Assembly (NCBI GenBank): GCA_965178125.1
Contig: OZ237754.1
Coordinates: 1,015,704 to 1,079,703 of the forward strand
DNA from: Bilabrum cf. latius
Taxonomy: Eukaryota; Bigyra: Bicosoecida; Bigyra; Bicosoecida
Length of the DNA stretch: 64,000 bases
Direction of reading: 5' to 3'
A model generated the notes under the pieces. That model was not told the origin of the DNA and made no database searches. It saw only the letters and a list, made by a program, of their open reading frames with translations. The stretch's first letter is position 1; every line of letters starts with the position of its first letter. This document shows, piece after piece, positions 55,873 to 64,000 of the stretch. The translations under genes were made by a program, and so were the position numbers.

Positions 55873-56940
55873 ATGGAAACTGCAAGACGTTATGATATAG
55901 ATTGGTTAAGGGTAATCGCCATTGGTTTACTATTGATATACCACATCGCGATTATCTTCCAACCCTGGGCGATGTTTATAGGCTTCATCCGCAGTGATGA
56001 ACTTCACGAAGGCCTCTGGAAGCCTATGACTATGCTCAACGTATGGCGGATACCCATCCTCTTCTACGTGTCTGGTATGGGAGTCTATTTTGCTATGCAA
56101 AGAAGAAACGTAAAGCAGCTTTTACTAGATCGGGCGCAGCGAATCCTGCTTCCCTACCTCTTTGGTATTGTGGCGGTGGTGCCCTTGCACTTTTTGGTTT
56201 TCCAACATCATTATGGTCAGCCTTTAGGTTATTTCGCTCACCCTGCCCACCTTTGGTTCTTAGGAAATCTGGTTATCTACATCTCCATACTTTTTCCCCT
56301 ATTCTTTTACCTGATAAGAAACCCTGAAAATCGCTTCAAAAAAGCCCTGGAGAGAATTATGAAGCATAGCTTAGGACCTTTGGTTGTCATTCCCTTCTTT
56401 ATCCTTGAAGTGTTGATAGTGAACCCGGACGTATTTGCCCTCTATGCCCAAACTCCACATGGCTATGGAATTGGCTTCCTTTCGTTCTTCTTCGGCTTTA
56501 TCTTAGTTTATGTGGGTCAAACCTTTTGGCAAACCGTGCTTAAAGGACGCTGGCTCTATATCGGTTTGGCGGTCTTATTCTATGGCCTACGGATTTTTGT
56601 CTTTGAAGATCATACCCCCAACTACCTGATGGCTATCGAATCAAACCTCTGGATCTTTGGAATCTTCGGCTTCACCTACAAGTACCTAAACAGGCCCAGT
56701 GCTACTTTGCGTTATTTGAGTCAGGCGGCCTATCCAGTGTACATCATTCACATGTTTGTACTATACGCTGCCGCAACGGTAATACTACCTCTAAGTATCC
56801 CCGTCCTGGCCAAGTTCGCATTGATCATCTTGCTCACATTCGTGCTATGCTTTGCGATTTATGAAATGCTCTTAAGAAGAGTGAGGGTTCTTAGGCCTCT
56901 TTTTGGATTGGCGTGGAGGAGGAATAAGGTAAAATCCTAA
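55873..56940 (+). CDS. Acyltransferase 3 family membrane protein
   Basis: 355 residues with about ten hydrophobic helices. The N-terminal signature RYDIDWLRVIAIGLLLIYH (with conserved His), GMGVYFAMQRR and RAQRILLPYLFG are typical of the acyltransferase-3 (OafA/WecH-like) family, which moves acyl groups onto extracellular sugars or lipids. The C-terminal helix has AAYPVYIIHMFVLY. The 60-bp leader contains iterated AAAGTAGAAAGT. The substrate cannot be inferred. Confidence 0.85.
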   Translation: METARRYDIDWLRVIAIGLLLIYHIAIIFQPWAMFIGFIRSDELHEGLWKPMTMLNVWRIPILFYVSGMGVYFAMQRRNVKQLLLDRAQRILLPYLFGIVAVVPLHFLVFQHHYGQPLGYFAHPAHLWFLGNLVIYISILFPLFFYLIRNPENRFKKALERIMKHSLGPLVVIPFFILEVLIVNPDVFALYAQTPHGYGIGFLSFFFGFILVYVGQTFWQTVLKGRWLYIGLAVLFYGLRIFVFEDHTPNYLMAIESNLWIFGIFGFTYKYLNRPSATLRYLSQAAYPVYIIHMFVLYAAATVILPLSIPVLAKFALIILLTFVLCFAIYEMLLRRVRVLRPLFGLAWRRNKVKS

Positions 56941-57046
56941 GCTAAGCTTCCCTAAAGTGCCAAACAGAATAGTAATCTCCAGAGATTAGACTTTTCCCTT
57001 GAATAGCAACATGGTTCAGTATGAATGAATAGGTAATTAACAGTAT

Positions 57047-57077
57047 TAAAAAGCCCCTCCTTTCGAGGGGTTTCTTA
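57047..57077 (+). terminator. Rho-independent terminator after the acyltransferase gene
   Basis: Stem CCCCTC / GAGGGG with loop CTTTC, preceded by A-run and followed by TTTCTT. The flanking A and T runs pair as well, so it could act on both strands. Confidence 0.8.
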
Positions 57078-58088
57078 ATTGGTCTAGATTAACTAGGCAT
57101 TGCTCTTGTAAAAAGGCCAACTGTTACGAAGCGACTTTTGTGGGCTTGGTACCGTCTGAGCCGAGACGATCAATGATATGCCAAAACTAATAACTCACCA
57201 ATTGTGACTTATTGGACAGTTAAATGCCATCCAAGGTTCAAAGCCCTCAGATCTTATCATACTGCTTGCTGGCTCGAGGAGAATTAGGTAAACTACCTCT
57301 CTCAGAAGACTGGTACTTAAAGAGCTTAAAGAGCTTAAAGACCACTATGCTGAAGGTCTTCAATCAATAGTTGACAAAGATTTCAAGCAGATCATAACAG
57401 AGAAGTACATTATTAATCTCGATGATCAATTGGATTCAATGTACCAAAGGGAGGACCATCAACTAAAAGCAGCCGCAAGTCGGGCATCACTCCAGTAAAA
57501 AATTAATACGCTGGAGGAATTTATTATCAAATACTTCGAGCCTATTCCCGCATACCGAATTGACAACCACAACTCATACACAGCCACCGAAATATCAATC
57601 TATCTCCAAAACATTAACTCCATTAAACTGAGCATGAATCTGATAGGAAAAGCTATGTCCAAACATAGCTACAATCAAAAAAATGTTCGAAGTTTAAACT
57701 TAACGAAAAGGAAAGGTAGCCCAGTAAAGAAGTGGGGAATTAAGGAACGAATGGGTGACATAAAAGAATACTTCGCTCAAAAGCGACTCTTGGACGATGG
57801 AATAAGTAAATATTGGTAAGAGGCATGTAGTAATGTAGTAAGGGCCATGACGGAAATATCAATCTTAACAACTAGTATTCATGTTCTATTTATTATAACT
57901 TATGATTAGCTGAAAATTTCTCCATTAAAAATGCTTCGCTTAATTCTGGCTCAATGTACATAAATCAGAAACTACCGGAGTCTATCCTTTCCCATATTGC
58001 ATCGAAGACTACTCATTAAAAGTCTGTAATAAATACCAAGTTCTCGTTTCCTTAGCTATTTTTGAATTATACCTGAAGAAAACTATTT
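57078..58088. pseudogene. Gene-poor region with coding remnants
   Basis: About 1 kb without an intact gene. A plus-strand stretch near 57,320-57,500 reads LKELKELKDHYAEGLQSIVD...YQREDHQLKAAASRASLQ then TAA, and a short frame at 57,634-57,819 is Lys-rich. These look like pieces of a decayed helical protein of unknown family. AT content is high. Confidence 0.35.
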
Positions 58089-59246
58089 ATGAAATATTTC
58101 ATTTACCTCCTCGCTATAACAATGACTAGTTGTTCCTTCATTAAGGATCATTATGTCCAGTTCGGAGAGCATTCTAATCAGCAAAATGCATCAAAAGGGA
58201 CTACCAGAATTTTCTATGATCGATATGGTAAAATCTATCCAAATTTACCCGTTGATAATTTATTATTGAAAAAAAACTATTCCTCTTTAGAGTTATATTA
58301 TAGGAACAATCTGGAAATTCTAGAAGATAATCTAGAAAGTTACAATGTGACTGTGAATGAAGAATTAAATGATGAAAACTTCCAGAAATACTTTGGAACC
58401 CTTCAAGATGTGACTCTAAAAGAAATAGTTAGAAACCTAAAAGCTATTGAAGCTGATGAATTTACATTTCTCATTCACGGCTTTCGCAATAGATTCGAGT
58501 TTGCCAATTCAAGCTATGCCAATGTAGAAAACGTTATAAAATCCAAGACTCCCAATACCAGACACCATTTTATTGAAGTATACTGGGATGGATTAACCTG
58601 GACAAAACTGAATGCTGCAAAGGTTTGGGATAATGCTCAGGCTCATTCTTACCTAGTAGGCTTAGAATTGAGAAAGGTATTGTCCTCGCTTCAAAAAGAT
58701 GATATTAATGTTATCGCTCACAGCACGGGCGCAAATGTCATATGTACCGCACTTTTTAGTCAAACATCAAAGATTTCAAAAAAAGACAAAAGTGAATTCC
58801 AGGATTTATATATAAATAAATTAGACTTGGAGGAATATAAAACTCCTTCTAGTCTGATCCGGGTGGCTTTAATAGCGCCTGCTATTCCTGGGGTAAGTAG
58901 TTTTAAAGATTACGCTATTCGCAACCCTGAAATCATTCGTGAGAATGATAATTATCAATTCACAATTACGCTCAATATTTTTGACCCCGCCCTAACGAAG
59001 TATAATGTTTTAGGTGAATTTGGGGTAAAAACAGGATTAGGTTCAACTTCACTTGGATGCCTAAAGAGTGAGCATGATTCGGTTAAGAGCCTTTTCGAAG
59101 AGGAACACGGAAAATTGAACATCCCCATGTTTTTAGATTTTTCTTATACCAACAATAATTTGCAGCAGAATATTCATAACCTTCGTGCTTATGTCGAGAA
59201 TCCTTCTTTCGATGATCTAGTAGCAAGATTATATACCTTTAGGTAG
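58089..59246 (+). CDS. Alpha/beta-hydrolase-like lipoprotein
   Basis: 385 residues. N-terminal lipoprotein signal (MKYFIYLLAITMTSCSF). Core features of an alpha/beta hydrolase of the DUF900 type: FTFLIHGFRN (oxyanion strand), then VIAHSTGANV, the nucleophile elbow with Ser flanked by His and Thr-Gly. A later Asp/His pair cannot be fixed by eye. Likely an esterase or lipase-like enzyme in the envelope. Ends with TAG. Convergent with the metallopeptidase gene (28 bp gap). Confidence 0.6.
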   Translation: MKYFIYLLAITMTSCSFIKDHYVQFGEHSNQQNASKGTTRIFYDRYGKIYPNLPVDNLLLKKNYSSLELYYRNNLEILEDNLESYNVTVNEELNDENFQKYFGTLQDVTLKEIVRNLKAIEADEFTFLIHGFRNRFEFANSSYANVENVIKSKTPNTRHHFIEVYWDGLTWTKLNAAKVWDNAQAHSYLVGLELRKVLSSLQKDDINVIAHSTGANVICTALFSQTSKISKKDKSEFQDLYINKLDLEEYKTPSSLIRVALIAPAIPGVSSFKDYAIRNPEIIRENDNYQFTITLNIFDPALTKYNVLGEFGVKTGLGSTSLGCLKSEHDSVKSLFEEEHGKLNIPMFLDFSYTNNNLQQNIHNLRAYVENPSFDDLVARLYTFR

Positions 59247-59274
59247 ATAAAGAAGGCTTTTATCTCCGATCCAT

Positions 59275-59781
59275 TTACACCAAGTCTGCAAGCAGATCGG
59301 TAGTTATTCTCCCAACGGCATATGGGACGCTATGCTCCGAATTAGTTGGATGTTCAAAACCAAGAGCATGACACCATTCATGGACATAGTGTCCTGCAAT
59401 CTCGGCTATGGTCATTTCCCTAAACCTTGGTTTATAAGTGAAGATTTTTCCATCTTGAAACATACCTATAGTTTCTAGGCTTGGCCCCGATCCATTTCGC
59501 AGAATTAATACCAAGTTAGCCACATAATCTGGTTCTGTACCAATTTCCTTTGCGGCATAAATTCTCTTTAGAACCTCATAATTATCCAAACCTTGATTAT
59601 TGGCAAATAATGGTATGTGTTCCCCATTTCTATACTGGATTATAGATTCTGCAAATTCCGTACTTCGCATTACCGAATTTAGCAGGGTAATAGCAACCTT
59701 GGCCGTGTGAAGGTCCTTGTTCTTATAACCAGCACTTTCATTCCAGTTCACCCTTACCTTAAAGTTACTTGGAGCTACCAT
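59275..59781 (-). CDS. Small zinc metallopeptidase-like protein
   Basis: 168 residues, ATG 59779-59781, TAA stop. Contains HEWCHALGFEH, a metzincin-like HExxHxxGxxH zinc site, followed by EHSVPYAVGRIT. No signal peptide. Nine bases downstream of the LpxR-like gene on the same strand, so probably co-transcribed. The short length suggests a minimal catalytic domain of unknown target. Confidence 0.65.
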   Translation of the reverse strand: MVAPSNFKVRVNWNESAGYKNKDLHTAKVAITLLNSVMRSTEFAESIIQYRNGEHIPLFANNQGLDNYEVLKRIYAAKEIGTEPDYVANLVLILRNGSGPSLETIGMFQDGKIFTYKPRFREMTIAEIAGHYVHEWCHALGFEHPTNSEHSVPYAVGRITTDLLADLV

Positions 59782-59790
59782 GGTTGGTTA

Positions 59791-60912
59791 TCAAAATGAA
59801 GCAATAATACCAGCCGACCCAAAGTAATGGTTCCTTACCTCGATAATACCTGAGTTAAATTCAGGTAAACGTATCGTGTTTTTATATATAAGTGACAATC
59901 CCTTAACTCGAGAGTTCCTTAGATATTTATAAGAGTATCCTACACCAAATACGACTTCACCAATGAACGGATTAGTCCATTCAGACGGTAATACATAAAT
60001 GTCATCCTGAAACATTCTTCCTTCCAACATAGAATTTCTTAGCATGAAAGTTCCATTTAATTGGCCTATTAAGAAGTACTCATGTCGCGATTTCCCACTT
60101 GACCCTTCACCTTGATAAGCAGCACTTCCCAGAGAAGTAAAGGCGTTAAACCAATCATAAACACGCTCCACGTCAATTTTCCCGATCCGCCCACCAATAC
60201 CAGCATATACTCTATTGTAGTATCCTGCCGACGCTCCCCAGGTCCAACCACCGTCCGCAGCATATTTTGAAGTTAAGTTTAATCCAACATCTTTCAACTT
60301 TCTAAACGTCCTAAACTGATTGTAGTCTAAAAGCATTGTAAAACTACCGCCATCTCCGATTTGGTTAGACCAACCCTCCGGCACTGGTCTAGTGTTCCAC
60401 TCGGTACTATGGATGCAAGACTGAACAACCTTGCCAACGTGTGTTCCAAAAACACCATAATTTATACCAATACTTTGATATACATGCCTTTCCGAATCAG
60501 TTATGTACAGCATGACATTCCTTGTTGTTAGCCCCAAAAAAAAGGCATAGGGCCGATCTCCAAAAACCACAGCATTAGTATCAAGTTTTTCCGGAGTGAA
60601 AGCAGTGCCGAGAATGCCCACATTGCTCGCATATAGCGATGAGCTTCTTATTACCTCGGAATGCCTTTCCCCAAACCTTTTAATAAGGTCGAGGGGGACA
60701 TGAGTGTACCAATTCTTTATCGCATCATGCGATACCTCAAGTGAAAAACCCATGGTATAGTTTCTATCTTCATTGCGCTCTTTACTGAAATAAAAGAAAT
60801 CCTGATCGGTTGTTAGTGATACGACACATCCGTCTCTTCTTTCATTTGAAGTAGACTGTGCTTTAGTTAAAACAGGAATAACTAGGACAATCAAGTACTT
60901 TAAAAATTTCAC
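59791..60912 (-). CDS. LpxR-like (DUF2219) outer-membrane protein
   Basis: 373 residues, GTG start at 60,910-60,912, signal peptide MKFLKYLIVLVIPVLTKAQ. The N-terminal half matches the DUF2219/LpxR pattern: TTDQDFFYFSKERNEDRNYT then GFSLEV, a GTAFTPEKL segment, and GDRPYAFFLGLTTRN. LpxR removes a 3'-acyloxyacyl chain from lipid A. Repeated aromatic-rich strands to a terminal Phe (GIIASF) fit a beta-barrel. The catalytic identity is inferred from pattern only. Confidence 0.6.
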   Translation of the reverse strand: MKFLKYLIVLVIPVLTKAQSTSNERRDGCVVSLTTDQDFFYFSKERNEDRNYTMGFSLEVSHDAIKNWYTHVPLDLIKRFGERHSEVIRSSSLYASNVGILGTAFTPEKLDTNAVVFGDRPYAFFLGLTTRNVMLYITDSERHVYQSIGINYGVFGTHVGKVVQSCIHSTEWNTRPVPEGWSNQIGDGGSFTMLLDYNQFRTFRKLKDVGLNLTSKYAADGGWTWGASAGYYNRVYAGIGGRIGKIDVERVYDWFNAFTSLGSAAYQGEGSSGKSRHEYFLIGQLNGTFMLRNSMLEGRMFQDDIYVLPSEWTNPFIGEVVFGVGYSYKYLRNSRVKGLSLIYKNTIRLPEFNSGIIEVRNHYFGSAGIIASF

Positions 60913-61513
60913 AGATTTTGGATTTTAAAACAATCTATTCAAGCGAAGTATAATTCTTATGGTTAATCGATTTATCATCAGGTTCTCAAGCACCAAAGGC
61001 AACATAATCAATAGGTAAACATAGAGAAAACCCTTCTAAAACTAAAGTATAAATTTTTTAAAATTAAAACACAATACTTGGTATTTATTTCATATTATCA
61101 CTGTGATAGCCCCTTTATTCATAAATCTTAATTAGATTAAATCGCTTCCTTATGGCAATATTAAAGCTCTAACAGTCCACAAAACATGTCAATTACTAGC
61201 CCTTTGAACGCTATCTCGACAAGGTGAAACCATCCATTTACCCTTTTGCTATGAGACTCTTGGAACGATCTATTTTCGCATTTATGAAATATCCCATGAA
61301 TTCGTAGATAACGAACAACACCTTACCCTTTTTCTAGAACCGGGGTCTCGTAATAGCTACTGAAAACTAAGAAAAGATCAAGCAATTGAAACAGGAGAAA
61401 TATCTGATTATTATTCTGTTTACAAGAATGACTAGGAGTTGAGATGTAACTTAAATATTAGTAAAGAACGCCGTAAGTAAACTAAAACTTTACCAAGTTT
61501 TTGAACTCATCTA
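60913..61513. other. Bacterial intergenic region, 600 bp
   Basis: Very AT-rich. A short open stretch near 61,260-61,370 (YFRIYEISHEFVDNEQHLTL) may be a remnant of a small toxin-like or unknown gene. No intact gene seen. Confidence 0.4.
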
Positions 61514-62368
61514 TTAGTCCAACTCTTTTGCAGAAGCCCAAATTTCTGATATGTAATCAGAGAGTTGCTCTTCTGGCACCAACCTAATAGGGCCTTGCGC
61601 TTCATTTAAAACGTTAATAGCGACATTGTAGGTTTCGATCAGCTTTGACTTTGAAGGTTTTGAGACTAATAAATCCAAACGGGAACGATCTACGTAGAGA
61701 GTTGAGCCAATAAGATCCACTTTCTTTGCAAAAGCAAACGACTTTTGCTCAATGCCCTCAGATGTATCTAAATCCAGCGCAAATGGTTTAATCAAATTTG
61801 TTGTTCCGTTTTGCCAAAACTCATTTACTTGGATGTTCACCCTTGTGCTCTTTAACTGCCTTTTGTCCCTCCTAATTAATTTCGACCAATCCCTTTCGCC
61901 AGCTGTTTTATTCAATAAACCATGAAAAGAGGCTCTCAAATGGCTTTCATCGTGCCTTTTAGACTCCTTAACACTAGGAACCTTATCTATTAAATAGATG
62001 CTCGTAAAATGATCAATTGTCCGTTTATAATCCCGCCATATTGGAGCCCTCTTAACCTTATCAAAAGCCAAGGATGATCCATTTTGAACTAGAAAGTGCT
62101 CATTTATTAAGACCTCCGGTTCCCTAGCATAACTGAATGCCTTCTTAGAGATAGCTTTAGCTTTAGAATCGAATGAGCCGAGATACATTTTAATGTTTGC
62201 CAAATCAACATCCAAATAAGCCTTTTTAATACGCCTAAGATCTTTAGTCCCCCTAAAAGCAATTTGAGAGGAATTTGGAAAATAAAATATCAGACCCACA
62301 TTTAGAGACTCCTCTATGAGTTGATTATACCTGAATTTCAGGATACTAAAGTAAAACTCCTCCTTCAT
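61514..62368 (-). CDS. DUF3037-like protein
   Basis: 284 residues; ATG overlaps the stop of the upstream kinase-like gene by 4 bp (ATGA), indicating translational coupling. The N-terminus FYFSILKFRYNQLIEESLNV then GLIFYFP fits DUF3037, which is often encoded next to HipA-like kinase proteins. Function unknown; the pairing suggests a dedicated partner. Confidence 0.65.
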   Translation of the reverse strand: MKEEFYFSILKFRYNQLIEESLNVGLIFYFPNSSQIAFRGTKDLRRIKKAYLDVDLANIKMYLGSFDSKAKAISKKAFSYAREPEVLINEHFLVQNGSSLAFDKVKRAPIWRDYKRTIDHFTSIYLIDKVPSVKESKRHDESHLRASFHGLLNKTAGERDWSKLIRRDKRQLKSTRVNIQVNEFWQNGTTNLIKPFALDLDTSEGIEQKSFAFAKKVDLIGSTLYVDRSRLDLLVSKPSKSKLIETYNVAINVLNEAQGPIRLVPEEQLSDYISEIWASAKELD

Positions 62369-63144
62369 TTCAAATGGTTGGATAACAAATTTATCATTTC
62401 TTTGGTATTTGCTTTGGTTGAAAGGATAAAGTCAACCCAGTGGTTGGTTTCCTCTTCAGTCAACAGGTCCAATTCTTGAAGTCTAGAAAATGTTTTTCTT
62501 AATTTAAGGTCTGAAAGATTTTCTAAAGAAAAACTGAAAAAATCAAAAACACCTTTGCCCTTTTGTCTAAATAGCTTCCTTGCATGATCGAAAAGTATAT
62601 GACCATTTACTAAATGCGGCAAATTATTCAAACTTGGTGGAGTTGAGCCAAAAGCAAGCTCATGGTCAATAAGGTAAAATTGTTTCTTAGTCATCAACAT
62701 ATTTGGTTTCCCTCGACGTCTATCGGTATTCGATATTAACATATCAAACGCCAAAATAGCAGCAATATCATCTTTATTAAGGTGCCTCAATAATAGGGTG
62801 TGTGAATAAATTGCTGAACCCTCCAAGTATTTGTTACCAAATAAAATTGCCTCTCCGTTCTCATCTATCTTCAAATTAGCAGCAAAAGGCAAATCCTTAA
62901 TAAACGAGTTGCTTAATCTAACCAAGAAAAACTCAGGTGTACTTAAATTCAATTGCTGTGCTAACCAAGCACCAAGATACTCATGGCCAGTATAGGATTT
63001 TTGCACTAGTTGATCAGGTTTAAACACTTTAACCACCGCTTGAATCAGATTCCCTTCTTCCGTCTCAACTTCTAACAACCATGGCTTGGTGGTACCTCCT
63101 TCAAGTATTCGAACAAATCTATATGCTGATAAGACTCTTGTCAT
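62365..63144 (-). CDS. HipA-like kinase-domain protein
   Basis: 259 residues. Motifs: AVVKVF (ATP-lysine strand), GHEYLGAWLAQQL, LAFDMLISNTDRRRGKPNML (catalytic loop with N-x-D-R), YLIDHELAF (metal-binding DH in place of DFG). This is the compact HipA_2-type kinase fold rather than full HipA; there is no HipB-like antitoxin next to it. It forms a two-gene operon with the DUF3037 gene. Confidence 0.7.
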   Translation of the reverse strand: MTRVLSAYRFVRILEGGTTKPWLLEVETEEGNLIQAVVKVFKPDQLVQKSYTGHEYLGAWLAQQLNLSTPEFFLVRLSNSFIKDLPFAANLKIDENGEAILFGNKYLEGSAIYSHTLLLRHLNKDDIAAILAFDMLISNTDRRRGKPNMLMTKKQFYLIDHELAFGSTPPSLNNLPHLVNGHILFDHARKLFRQKGKGVFDFFSFSLENLSDLKLRKTFSRLQELDLLTEEETNHWVDFILSTKANTKEMINLLSNHLK

Positions 63145-63309
63145 ATCCGGTTAAGTTAAAACGAACTATATAAAATTATATCAACTAGGCGGTAAAATGT
63201 AAATTAGACAACCAGAATTCATCCACCTCGCTTTGCAACAATCACATTTAGGTTAGATATTTTTTAAAGGGACATCGTATGTTAAAACGTGTATAATATC
63301 CTGATAAAC
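63145..63309. other. Bacterial intergenic, divergent
   Basis: 165 bp between divergent genes; promoters expected on both strands, none identified with confidence. Confidence 0.35.
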
Positions 63310-63855
63310 ATGAATGAACTAGACTTATTGAAAACACTTTTGGAACTTGAAGTAGATAGGGATAACTTCTCTATTCAATATTCCATAGAAGACAATACCC
63401 TTCGAAAATCAGAATTAAAAGCCACCTTATTGAAAATAGAAGATCAAATTGGTGAAATAGAAGGAAGACTTATTGAGATTGAAGATAAAACATTTAGCCA
63501 ACGAGCGAGAAAAACTATGATCTCTCAACTAGAGGCTTATGTTTTAGAAATGAGCAAAGCCAAAGAGGGTTTAAGAGTTGACAGGAACCAGCGACTGATT
63601 TTAAAAAACTATCTATTCTCGATGATTATCAGAGATATGGAGTACCTGATTCAAGACGAACCGTTTGGCCACCATAGCCCAAGCAATCTTGTTTACACGT
63701 ACAGAATTGAAAATTCAGTAGAGATCAGCGAGCTTAGTGAATTTCTAAACTCCGAAATAGGAGTTTTAAGAGAAACTGATAAAATAAACTATGTGGTACT
63801 TCGCGACTATTTCCAAGGCTTTAAAACTAGAATCATAGCTTCATTCACGAACTGA
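63310..63855 (+). CDS. Coiled-coil protein of unknown function
   Basis: 181 residues from ATG 63310 (a GTG seven codons earlier is also in frame). Residues 1-110 are heptad-rich (LDLLKTLLELEVDRD; LKIEDQIGEIEGRLIEIED), followed by a mixed segment (KNYLFSMIIRDMEYLIQDE). It sits 31 bp upstream of hsdM in the same direction and is probably co-transcribed. No family recognised. Confidence 0.6.
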   Translation: MNELDLLKTLLELEVDRDNFSIQYSIEDNTLRKSELKATLLKIEDQIGEIEGRLIEIEDKTFSQRARKTMISQLEAYVLEMSKAKEGLRVDRNQRLILKNYLFSMIIRDMEYLIQDEPFGHHSPSNLVYTYRIENSVEISELSEFLNSEIGVLRETDKINYVVLRDYFQGFKTRIIASFTN

Positions 63856-63886
63856 GTGATTGATGTAAAATACATGAAAAAACAAA

Positions 63887-64000
63887 ATGACCCAACAAGA
63901 AATACGCGACCTCGAAAAGGACCTCTGGGAAGCAGCCGACGAACTTAGAGGGAATTCGAAATTAACCGCCGCAGAATACAAGGATCCGGTCCTTGGATTG
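63887..64000 (+). CDS. hsdM: Type I restriction-modification methyltransferase subunit HsdM (5' end only)
   Basis: The first 38 codons, from ATG 63887: [20 protein letters not shown] then [18 protein letters not shown]. This is the hallmark N-terminus of HsdM (LWEAADxLRxxSKLTxxEYKxPVLGLIF). The gene runs off the window. It marks the beginning of a type I R-M locus. Confidence 0.9.
   Translation, partial: MTQQEIRDLEKDLWEAADELRGNSKLTAAEYKDPVLGL

Noticed and set aside
54844-64000. Horizontal transfer of a bacterial segment into the protist chromosome
   Set aside because: The segment lies outside a correctly oriented terminal telomere, uses the standard code and has no introns. A chimeric contig explains it with fewer assumptions, though read evidence is needed.

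Overview
The window holds two unrelated kinds of DNA joined at about position 54,843. Positions 1-54,843 look like the end of a GC-rich nuclear chromosome from a flagellated protist or alga. The genes are eukaryotic (WDR12/Ytm1, UBE2J-type E2, a SAPS-domain PP6 regulatory subunit, USP40, IFT52, a polycystin-1-like giant receptor). Several carry short GT-AG introns of about 70-224 bp whose phases agree, and the right end is built of TTAGGG telomere repeats. Positions 54,844-64,000 look like a Bacteroidota-type bacterial genome: AT-richer, intronless, with lipoproteins, short intergenic gaps and a 4-bp gene overlap.

The main finding is that the nuclear part does not use the standard code. In every long reading frame TAG occurs as a sense codon, about 80 times in total, while TAA and TGA occur only at gene ends. 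Where a TAG falls on a family-conserved residue, that residue is mostly glutamine: the USP Cys box N-TAG-GATCY, IFT52 PP-TAG-FETPLP, and polycystin S-TAG-PL. The best reading is UAG = Gln with UAA and UGA as stops (the pattern of NCBI table 15). Read this way, dozens of apparently broken ORFs merge into whole genes. The bacterial part ends genes with TAG in the ordinary way.

Layout of the nuclear part: WDR12 (-) and UBE2J (+) are divergent at 0.3-3.2 kb. A SAPS-domain gene (+) lies at 3.9-8.3 kb. One apparently intronless 20.4-kb gene (+) at 8.8-29.2 kb encodes a secreted or membrane giant of about 6,786 residues with fifteen near-identical 411-bp repeats, a REJ-like region, a GPS cleavage site and polycystin-like membrane segments. 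Next come a decayed or unassigned stretch with a copied SAPS 3' end (29.3-30.3 kb), a five-exon secreted glycosidase-like gene (30.5-32.7 kb), USP40 (-, 32.8-37.8 kb), an EGF plus beta-propeller secreted gene (-, 38.3-39.4 kb) and IFT52 (+, 39.5-41.9 kb). From 42.1 kb the sequence is subtelomeric: a minisatellite, three interstitial TTAGGG arrays with shared spacers, a small membrane-protein candidate, a 2,083-codon orphan gene (-, 45.6-51.9 kb), a small basic-protein gene (+), then three more TTAGGG arrays up to the junction.

Layout of the bacterial part: a helix-turn-helix regulator fragment abutting the telomere, an ankyrin lipoprotein, an acyltransferase-3 family membrane protein, a terminator, an alpha/beta-hydrolase-like lipoprotein, a zinc-metallopeptidase/LpxR-like pair, a DUF3037/HipA-like kinase pair, a coiled-coil protein and the start of hsdM. 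The join after a correctly oriented telomere is most simply an assembly or library chimera between a protist and an associated bacterium. The sequence alone cannot exclude a real event.
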